45,512 nucleotides of DNA, taken from positions 1 to 45,512 of the forward strand of contig JABURI010000262.1 of NCBI GenBank assembly GCA_014762755.1, given 5' to 3'. Position 1 is the first letter of the stretch. The number at the start of each line of letters is the position of its first letter. A model generated the notes under the pieces. The model ran no database searches and was not told the DNA's origin. It worked only from the letters and a program-made list of their open reading frames with translations. The position numbers were made by a program, and so were the translations under genes. Shown here piece after piece: positions 40,853-45,512 of the stretch. The stretch comes from Marinobacter sp. GTDB lineage: Bacteria; Pseudomonadota; Gammaproteobacteria; Pseudomonadales; Oleiphilaceae.

Positions 40853-41269
40853 TTAAGCGATCAACCGCTTGATGTCTTTGGCGTGTTCCGAATCCATGGC
40901 GTCGAGCCACAATCGGTTATAAGCCGTGTAAAACACGGGATCACCGGTGAAACACGCAAGGCGGGTAAACGCTACCAACGACAACGCAATGCCTGCGGTC
41001 GTCGCATCTGCGCGTACAGCTACCAGGTTCCGAGGGTTGAATAATTTGAGGCGCTCGTTGATCACCGGCTCCATGAAAAAGCCAGCGGAGTTGGTGGCAA
41101 GGTAAAGCCACTGGGCACCACGAAATTGCGGCTGCCACTCAGCCATTACCGAGAAAACGGTTTGCTCAATCTCAGCGCGGTACGCGCTCAAATAGTGTGG
41201 AAAAGCCGCTTTGCGGAATTTGAAAACAGACGCCGAAGCGCTGGACAAACAGGGTGCGGTTGCACTCAT
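40853..41269 (-). CDS. ardB: ArdB/KlcA-family antirestriction protein
   Basis: The 138-aa protein matches the ArdB/KlcA family. Landmarks are QFRGAQWLYLATNSAGFFME near residue 48, INERLKLFNPRNLVAVRADA, TTAGIALSLVAFTRLACFTG and a C-terminal LDAMDSEHAKDIKRLI. ArdB proteins block type I restriction without binding DNA like ArdA does. Together with ardC it gives the plasmid two antirestriction activities near the leading end. Its start sits directly after leader-module copy 2. A start at M1 (MSATAPCLSS) is assumed from that position. Confidence 0.85.
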   Translation of the reverse strand: MSATAPCLSSASASVFKFRKAAFPHYLSAYRAEIEQTVFSVMAEWQPQFRGAQWLYLATNSAGFFMEPVINERLKLFNPRNLVAVRADATTAGIALSLVAFTRLACFTGDPVFYTAYNRLWLDAMDSEHAKDIKRLIA

Positions 41270-41370
41270 GGTGGGAATCTCCTAACTCGCCTCGAAACCG
41301 CCGGCGAAACACGGGGGCCAGCAACTGCTGACCACTCTGAAATTATCGTTTATAGGTCGCCTTTTGTCAA
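41270..41370 (-). promoter_or_regulatory. Leading-region promoter/leader module, copy 2 (ardB)
   Basis: On the minus strand TTGACA (41365-41370) and GATAAT (41342-41347) are 17 bp apart. The leader repeats the GGTCAGC/GCTGGCC stem with a shorter loop, and TTTCGCC pairs with GGCGAG before the same TTAGGAGATTCCCACC ribosome-site block found in copies 1 and 3. Spacer and loop sequence differ while paired bases persist. Confidence 0.75.
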
Positions 41371-41373
41371 CTT

Positions 41374-41399
41374 TTAGGGCAACATTTAAAGCCCTATTT
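41374..41399 (+). terminator. Possible weak terminator hairpin
   Basis: TAGGGC-aacatttaaa-GCCCTA is followed on the + strand by TTTTTA. On the minus strand, where the small membrane gene ends at 41400, the T-run is missing. It may stop readthrough from the + strand or insulate the ardB promoter. Confidence 0.35.
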
Positions 41400-41585
41400 T
41401 TATCTTTGAGCCGGAATCTTTCCAGCCACTAATGTGATTAACGGCTTGCTCATGCTCCTGGGCCACTCCAAATGCAGATAGCTGGGTTTAGCTACCGATG
41501 CCCTAAAGTCCACTCGACTCGTCGCAACGAAGGCTGTACCGGCAACCAGAAACGCGATCCCGACCGCTTTCAGTTCATCTTTCAC
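41400..41585 (-). CDS. Small membrane protein, 61 aa
   Basis: A GTG start at 41585 behind GGGAGAGG begins MKDELKAVGIAFLVAGTAFV. There is one membrane helix (about 7-23) followed by a VDFRASVAKPSYLHLEW tail. It resembles the upstream 44-aa protein in layout and in the VDFR...LHL segment, so the two are probably paralogues. The function is unknown. A role at the membrane of the new transconjugant is a guess based on leading-region location. Confidence 0.6.
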   Translation of the reverse strand: MKDELKAVGIAFLVAGTAFVATSRVDFRASVAKPSYLHLEWPRSMSKPLITLVAGKIPAQR

Positions 41586-41633
41586 GATACCTCTCCCTGA
41601 GAAAGTGGGGGCCAGACTTCGGCCCCCTAAGGG

Positions 41634-41768
41634 TTACTTGATATGAAGTTCCAGCGTCCAATCCTTGGACACAAAACGGAAATCAACCTCGGAACCCAAG
41701 ACGGTAGCCAAAAGCAATACGGCGATAATCCATTTTCCGTACTTGGCTAGTTGCAGCTTGGTTTTCAT
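41634..41768 (-). CDS. Small membrane protein, 44 aa
   Basis: An ATG at 41768 opens a 44-codon frame: MKTKLQLAKYGKWIIAVLLL, a single membrane helix, then SEVDFRFVSKDWTLELHIK. GGAG lies 9 bp before the start. The C-terminal VDFR and LxLH/LHL pattern is shared with the following 61-aa protein. It is headed by leader-module copy 4. A GC-rich hairpin (GGGGGCC/GGCCCCC, 41607-41627) separates the two genes and may attenuate transcription. Confidence 0.6.
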   Translation of the reverse strand: MKTKLQLAKYGKWIIAVLLLATVLGSEVDFRFVSKDWTLELHIK

Positions 41769-41866
41769 TTTTCTTACTCCATCGCCTCGTAACACCGGCG
41801 AGCGTGGCGCTTAGAATATTCCCTAAGTGCATGATAATAATACCATTATTTCCTATTTATCGTCAA
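41769..41866 (-). promoter_or_regulatory. Leading-region promoter/leader module, copy 4 (divergent)
   Basis: On the minus strand TTGACG (41861-41866) is followed 18 bp later by TATTAT. The first leader hairpin is CTTAG/CTAAG instead of GGTCAGC/GCTGGCC, a different sequence with the same pairing. The second keeps TCGCC-N10-GGCGA just before the GGAG site. It lies 78 bp downstream of long repeat B. Confidence 0.55.
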
Positions 41867-41944
41867 TCTTTCTGTATATTTTTCAGTGATCAAAACACCC
41901 TCCTAGAACCCGAATTGATCTTAGAAAACGCTTGCACCGCGCTC

Positions 41945-42438
41945 TGTGATGATCTTGATTGTCCGGATGCCGCCGGGATCGGGCAGAGCCCGACTTAGAT
42001 TCAGCGCGGCTTCGCCGCCACATCGTTGGTGAATGCTGACCAGGCCCCTGCCCTGTCGTGAGATCCCGACCGCCCATCAACCGCACCCGTCGAAGCAGAC
42101 GCCGGGGCGAGCCTTGCAAGGTGGAACGCAGCGCAGCGAGTAGACCTTGTGAGGGTCGTCCTGGTGTCTGAGGGTGCATAAAGGTTGATGGGGGGTCGGG
42201 ATCGATCTGCGGGAAGCACTTCACCCTGCTTTTAGAGCGTGTGGCACAGCCACTCGCTCCTGGAGGATCGTTTTAACAGTCGCGAAGCGTCTGTTGATCC
42301 GACTTCGGGGGCCCCGCGATCAGCGGGGATCCTTTACCGGCCGGAGGTCGGAAGCGCGAGGGATACGGAAGGCGTCAGTCCCGCAACGCGGGATGAGCGA
42401 ATAGCGAACCTGGAGAAGCCCGCCCCGAAGGGCGCGCC
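41945..42438. repeat. Long structured direct repeat, copy B
   Basis: This 494-bp sequence is the second copy of 39553-40048, in the same orientation 2.39 kb away. It differs by single changes (for example G to A near 42370 and C to T near 42412) and by loss of one C and one G in the CCCGC-aac-GCGGG hairpin. It sits upstream of the small-membrane-protein genes and ardB, as copy A sits upstream of ardC. Recent duplication or concerted evolution keeps them alike. Confidence 0.9.
42062..42203. promoter_or_regulatory. 142-nt long hairpin, copy B
   Basis: This is the same long imperfect hairpin as in copy A, with outer arms at 42062-42082 and 42183-42203. I see no difference between the two copies within the hairpin. 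Conservation of the full fold in both copies supports a function as single-stranded DNA or RNA. Confidence 0.55.
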
Positions 42439-42498
42439 AAAGGCAAAGCCATCGATGAGATTCGAGCAAAATGCCTTCACCAAGGCCGGCAACGGCTG

Positions 42499-42711
42499 TT
42501 ATTCATCCGACCCAATAAGGTCGCCAATGGTTGCAGGGTCTTCCTGAATCTTAAACGGTTGAGCCTGGCCCCGAACAAATACGCGGCTTTTAAATTTCGA
42601 AGACTCTTCAGAACTTTTTAGCTCTTGCACGGCAGTAATATCAGAGATGCGTACATAGAGAACGCCTTCTCCACCTGTCGAAAGGCCAACAAACCCCTGA
42701 GCTTTATTCAT
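42499..42711 (-). CDS. Hypothetical leading-region protein, 70 aa
   Basis: The protein (MNKAQGFVGLSTGGEGVLYV) is a small beta-rich sequence: VLYVRISDITAVQELK, a charged loop KSSEESSKFKSR, VFVRGQAQPFKIQE and an acidic end. No family is recognised. The pattern is compatible with a small barrel or PH-like fold. It is transcribed leftward toward repeat B. A TTGACA sits about 50 bp upstream of its start. Confidence 0.55.
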   Translation of the reverse strand: MNKAQGFVGLSTGGEGVLYVRISDITAVQELKSSEESSKFKSRVFVRGQAQPFKIQEDPATIGDLIGSDE

Positions 42712-42811
42712 TTCATCACCATTTTCAATGTGTTAACGACTTAGTGTATAGAGTCTGTCAATAAACAACGCATGTAACAAGGTCGGGGCAAAGCATGCCT
42801 CTGGAAAAACC

Positions 42812-42846
42812 AACAGCAAGGGCCGGAAGTTAAAGCTCCCGGCCCA
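42812..42846 (-). terminator. Probable terminator of the ParB-like gene
   Basis: GGGCCGG (42820-42826) and CCGGCCC (42839-42845) form a strong hairpin 11 bp after the ParB-like stop. The T-run on the minus strand is weak and somewhat distant (TTGGTTTTT). Confidence 0.5.
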
Positions 42847-42855
42847 GGATTTAGC

Positions 42856-44661
42856 CTACTCCTCCATCGTTACCGATCTCATCTGTGGTGGTAACCAACC
42901 TTTGGATTCCTCAAGACCATCCAGCAACTCAGCCAAATCGCGCTTTTTGGCATTTGCCATACCTGCTGCCAGATCGGTGCCTTTAAGCTCTACCAGAATA
43001 TCCAACAGCTTTTCGCGCTTAACCCGCTTGAAATAATTCTCCTTGGTCGGCTGCCAGAGAGCGCTTAAATCAAAGTTGATTTGCTCTTTCACAAGTTCGG
43101 CAATGACCGAGTTGGATGAACGCAGCGACTGAGCGACACAAAAAGCGTGAATCGCCAGCTTGTCCGGCATCGTCAGCGATTGGAACGCCCTGAACATTGC
43201 CGCCTCGCCTTCCTCGTTCATCCAGGCCAGGTTCAAGGCATCACGCGCCGTCTGAATTTTTTCGGCAGCTTTGGTTTCCGTGATGTCCTTTGGACTCAAC
43301 TCGGGCCACTGAATGCTGATGTCACAAGGCCTGAGAAAACTTTGAGTGACGCGCTGCAAGGCCATATTGAACACCGACAGATCAAAGCACAGTTCCGGTG
43401 AGTCGATCAGGTCAGCGTGTAGCGCCTGCAAGCTATACGCACTCAGATCGCTCAACAACGCTGCACTTTCGTCCGGTTTCTTCGGCGCCTCTACCGGCCC
43501 TTGCCCTTCTTCGTCCTGGGTGTCGCCGCCAATGTCTTCGGGTTTCAAAAGGCCTTCGCGGTATTCCGGCTCGCCTTCCCGGTTGATCAGAATCAGGACA
43601 CCGGCCGACGCTTTCTGATCCACAGAAAATACTCGAGAGTTTTTTTTCTGTTCCTGCAAATCCCTTTCTTCGTCGGTCAGTCGATCGTGTTCTTCGTCTT
43701 CCTCGTCTGTCCATTCCGCCATGGGCTTCTCATTCAAGACGTTTAAACGAGCATCGATCTCGGCCAGCCGCGCAGTCAGTTCCTCGGTAACGTCAGTTTC
43801 GATTTCCGGTTCAACGCGCCCCATGCAGGCAAACGGTGTTGACCAGAAACCACCAAAGGTGTGTTCAACCCACTTCCAACCCTCGGCGCTCTTCTCCGCC
43901 ACCAGCGCCTCAATTTTGGCTTCTGCCAACGACTGCAAAAGCCCTGGATCGTTGAGGTAGGTCACGTCCTGGAACAGATCGGACGCAACACTTCCATCAG
44001 CCTTTTCATAGGCGTCCAAGCCCACGAACAACGCCATGGGCTCAGTGCTTCGAACATTTTCAGGCAGCAACCGAGAGCGAATTTCCCACGCTGTGAAGCC
44101 ATAGCCCTCCTTCATTGCAGCAAAGACCGCTGCCTGTTTGTCCTGATCGTCGGAAACGGTGAAGGCCATGACCTCCTTTTTATCCAGTTCCCGGTTACGG
44201 AAGGCCTCTAAAATCACCGGGGCCACCCCGCCGAGCTTCAACAGCTTGCGAACGTCCGTCACGCTGTGACCGAACTTCTTGACAATGTCCTCGGCGCTCA
44301 TGCCCTGCTCGTTTAATTGCATGTAGGCGGCAAACCAATCCGCATCGTGCATCGCCGCTTTCAAGTTTTCCGCCATTGAGGCCTCGGTAGCGTCGTTCAA
44401 GTCTTTGACAACGCACCTCACGGGATAGCCCTTTTCAATGTCGCCGTTTTCGGCCAAATGCTGCAACGCGGCCAGACGGCGTCCGCCGCCGACCACTTCG
44501 TACTTTCCGCGCTTCTTGGACTTAACTACGATCAGGTTCTGTAGCAGCCCCTGAGAGCCGATAGAGGCGATTAACTGCTGATCTTCAACGTCTGCGGCAG
44601 ATACCTTGCGAACGTTCTTCTCGGAGATCGTGAGGGCGCTCAGTTTGATGGTCTGTTCCAT
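42856..44661 (-). CDS. Large ParB/Spo0J-family protein of the leading region
   Basis: The 601-aa protein has a ParB N-terminal domain: LSALTISEKNVRK, then SIGSQGLLQNLIVV, KYEVVGGGRRLAALQHL and ASMAENLKAAMHDADW. A helix-turn-helix follows (SAEDIVKKFGHSVTDVRKLL). The remaining 400 residues are helical and acidic (EWTDEEDEEHDRLTDEERDL) and match large ParB-like proteins in the leading region of F-like plasmids (YubM type). There is no ParA neighbour, so partition is unlikely. A role in establishment, with possible CTPase or nuclease activity, fits better. It follows the 225-aa gene in the same operon. Confidence 0.85.
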   Translation of the reverse strand: MEQTIKLSALTISEKNVRKVSAADVEDQQLIASIGSQGLLQNLIVVKSKKRGKYEVVGGGRRLAALQHLAENGDIEKGYPVRCVVKDLNDATEASMAENLKAAMHDADWFAAYMQLNEQGMSAEDIVKKFGHSVTDVRKLLKLGGVAPVILEAFRNRELDKKEVMAFTVSDDQDKQAAVFAAMKEGYGFTAWEIRSRLLPENVRSTEPMALFVGLDAYEKADGSVASDLFQDVTYLNDPGLLQSLAEAKIEALVAEKSAEGWKWVEHTFGGFWSTPFACMGRVEPEIETDVTEELTARLAEIDARLNVLNEKPMAEWTDEEDEEHDRLTDEERDLQEQKKNSRVFSVDQKASAGVLILINREGEPEYREGLLKPEDIGGDTQDEEGQGPVEAPKKPDESAALLSDLSAYSLQALHADLIDSPELCFDLSVFNMALQRVTQSFLRPCDISIQWPELSPKDITETKAAEKIQTARDALNLAWMNEEGEAAMFRAFQSLTMPDKLAIHAFCVAQSLRSSNSVIAELVKEQINFDLSALWQPTKENYFKRVKREKLLDILVELKGTDLAAGMANAKKRDLAELLDGLEESKGWLPPQMRSVTMEE

Positions 44662-44730
44662 GATGTCAGTTCCTTATTTGTCGAGTGTTTCCGTCCGGAA
44701 ATTTGTTGGGGGCTTTCGCTCCCGCAAGGG

Positions 44731-45408
44731 TTAGGCGGCAATCAGCCGATTAGGGAGGTGAATCGCGTAAGAACGTTGTCCATAGGAAATGGACAGACCC
44801 GAATGGTCTTCATAAATCCGCCAATCGCGCCCGCTCTCGACCAGCTCCCTCAGCAAAGCCAGCCGATCAGGGCGGTGGTCACGGCCGAAATTACGGTCGG
44901 CGTCCGCTTTGTAATCGTCGGTCAACTCATACTGGGTATGGACGACCGCATCGGTATCCCGAGCCAGCAGACGAACAACGTGGGGGATCGTCCACTTCGT
45001 GGGCAGCTTTTGCAGCGGATTCACTCGCTGAGCCGCGAACGGACAGAACTCGATTTTTGCATCCCGCTGGTAGCCCCAGAGCTTCAAATGGTCACGCAGA
45101 CGAACGTGCTTGGTCGGTTCGCAATCAAACGAGGCGCATACCTCCAACACTTTTTTCAGTGACCAGGAGCAAATGGCCAGAAAATCCATCACGTCCGACT
45201 CGTTACCGCCCAGGCTAAAACGATTGAGGGTCTTGCCTCGGCTCATGGCGTCGGCGTTGTCGGTGATCACAATATTGAAATCGTCTTTGTGCAGACCGTA
45301 GCGACGAACGTGGGCGGCAGGCTGTGCAACGAAAATATCGCGCAGTTCCAGCGCCATTACCCAAGCGGCACGGTTTTCCAGATGGGGGGTAGAAATGACT
45401 TTCAACAT
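44731..45408 (-). CDS. Hypothetical leading-region protein, 225 aa
   Basis: I do not recognise a family. The protein (MLKVISTPHLENRAAWVMAL) is soluble and mixed alpha/beta. It contains NIVITDNADAMSRGKTLNRF, two cysteines in EVCASFDCEP, and RDHRPDRLALLRELVESGRD near the C-terminus. It is the first gene of an operon with the ParB-like gene, headed by leader-module copy 3. That places it in the same early-expression programme as ardC and ardB. An anti-defence or establishment role is inferred from location only. Confidence 0.7.
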   Translation of the reverse strand: MLKVISTPHLENRAAWVMALELRDIFVAQPAAHVRRYGLHKDDFNIVITDNADAMSRGKTLNRFSLGGNESDVMDFLAICSWSLKKVLEVCASFDCEPTKHVRLRDHLKLWGYQRDAKIEFCPFAAQRVNPLQKLPTKWTIPHVVRLLARDTDAVVHTQYELTDDYKADADRNFGRDHRPDRLALLRELVESGRDWRIYEDHSGLSISYGQRSYAIHLPNRLIAA

Positions 45409-45512
45409 GGTGGGAATCTCCTAACTCGCCTCGATGACCGGCGGCGAACCCGGTGGCCAGCACCCCGCTGACCATGTGATTATTATCGGTTTTCCTCGGC
45501 CTTTCGTCAATC
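45409..45512 (-). promoter_or_regulatory. Leading-region promoter/leader module, copy 3
   Basis: On the minus strand TTGACG (45505-45510) and GATAAT (45482-45487) are 17 bp apart. The leader is nearly identical to copy 1, with both hairpins and the same ribosome-site block. The window ends 2 bp past the -35 element, so a third long structured repeat may lie just outside. Confidence 0.75.

Noticed and set aside
39553..42438. Insertion sequence or transposon as the source of the long repeats
   Set aside because: No transposase, terminal inverted repeats or target duplication is visible at the repeat ends, and the copies keep the same orientation relative to leading-region genes.
42856..44661. 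Partition (ParAB) locus
   Set aside because: No ParA gene or centromere-like repeats adjoin the ParB-like gene, and its length and location match leading-region ParB-like proteins.

Overview
The window reads as a large part of a self-transmissible plasmid, or a plasmid-like integrative element, from a gammaproteobacterium. The moderate GC content, the F-type transfer genes and the general style suggest a marine genus such as Marinobacter or a relative, but no chromosomal marker fixes the host. It carries a ColE2/RepA-type replication initiator, a complete F-type (MPF-F) type IV secretion system, a MobF relaxase with its coupling protein, a likely oriT, and a leading region with antirestriction genes.

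Layout. 1-410 is the 3' end of a SCO1/SenC copper chaperone gene. 411-1050 holds no convincing gene. 1053-2007 is a toxin-antitoxin pair (DUF1778 antitoxin and GNAT toxin). 2322-3790 is the replication module: rep, a leader reading frame and a candidate antisense RNA. 3797-4665 has a HigA-like regulator, four 21-bp repeats and an unknown gene. 4763-10760 is a divergent signalling module. Three genes run leftward (LuxR-type regulator, response regulator, small unknown protein) and two run rightward (alpha/beta hydrolase and a membrane kinase with two receivers and two kinase cores). 10939-11703 holds two paralogous tandem ribbon-helix-helix (RHH) regulators resembling TraY. 11778-32080 is the transfer operon: small exported protein, DsbC, TraA, L, E, K, B, V, C, a two-gene TraN, TraW, then after an internal promoter TraU, TrbC, an S26-like peptidase, TraF, TraH, TraG, a lytic transglycosylase and an S49 peptidase. 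32081-37822 runs leftward: two unknown genes, TraI, TraD and an RHH protein. The likely oriT lies at 37870-38112. From 38458 to the end is the leading region, almost all on the minus strand: ArdC, small unknown proteins, ArdB/KlcA, two tiny membrane proteins, a ParB-like protein and an unknown 225-aa protein.

How it works together. An operator-like motif (C[A/G]TATA-N4-TATA[T/A]A, usually as two sites exactly 20 bp apart) precedes both RHH genes, the secretion operon, the traU operon and the RHH-traD-traI operon. It probably defines one transfer regulon controlled by the RHH proteins. If nicking occurs on the + strand at the GGGTGT site near 38000, the leading region enters the recipient first as a + strand that is the template for all its minus-strand genes.

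The most striking structure is a pair of ~495-bp direct repeats in the leading region (39553-40048 and 41945-42438). Each contains a ~142-nt long hairpin and lies upstream of a conserved promoter/leader module that occurs four times. This layout recalls the single-stranded-DNA promoters (Frpo/ssi) of the F plasmid, although the sequence is not one I recognise. The plasmid-borne double-kinase/hydrolase signalling module is the other candidate for an undescribed system.
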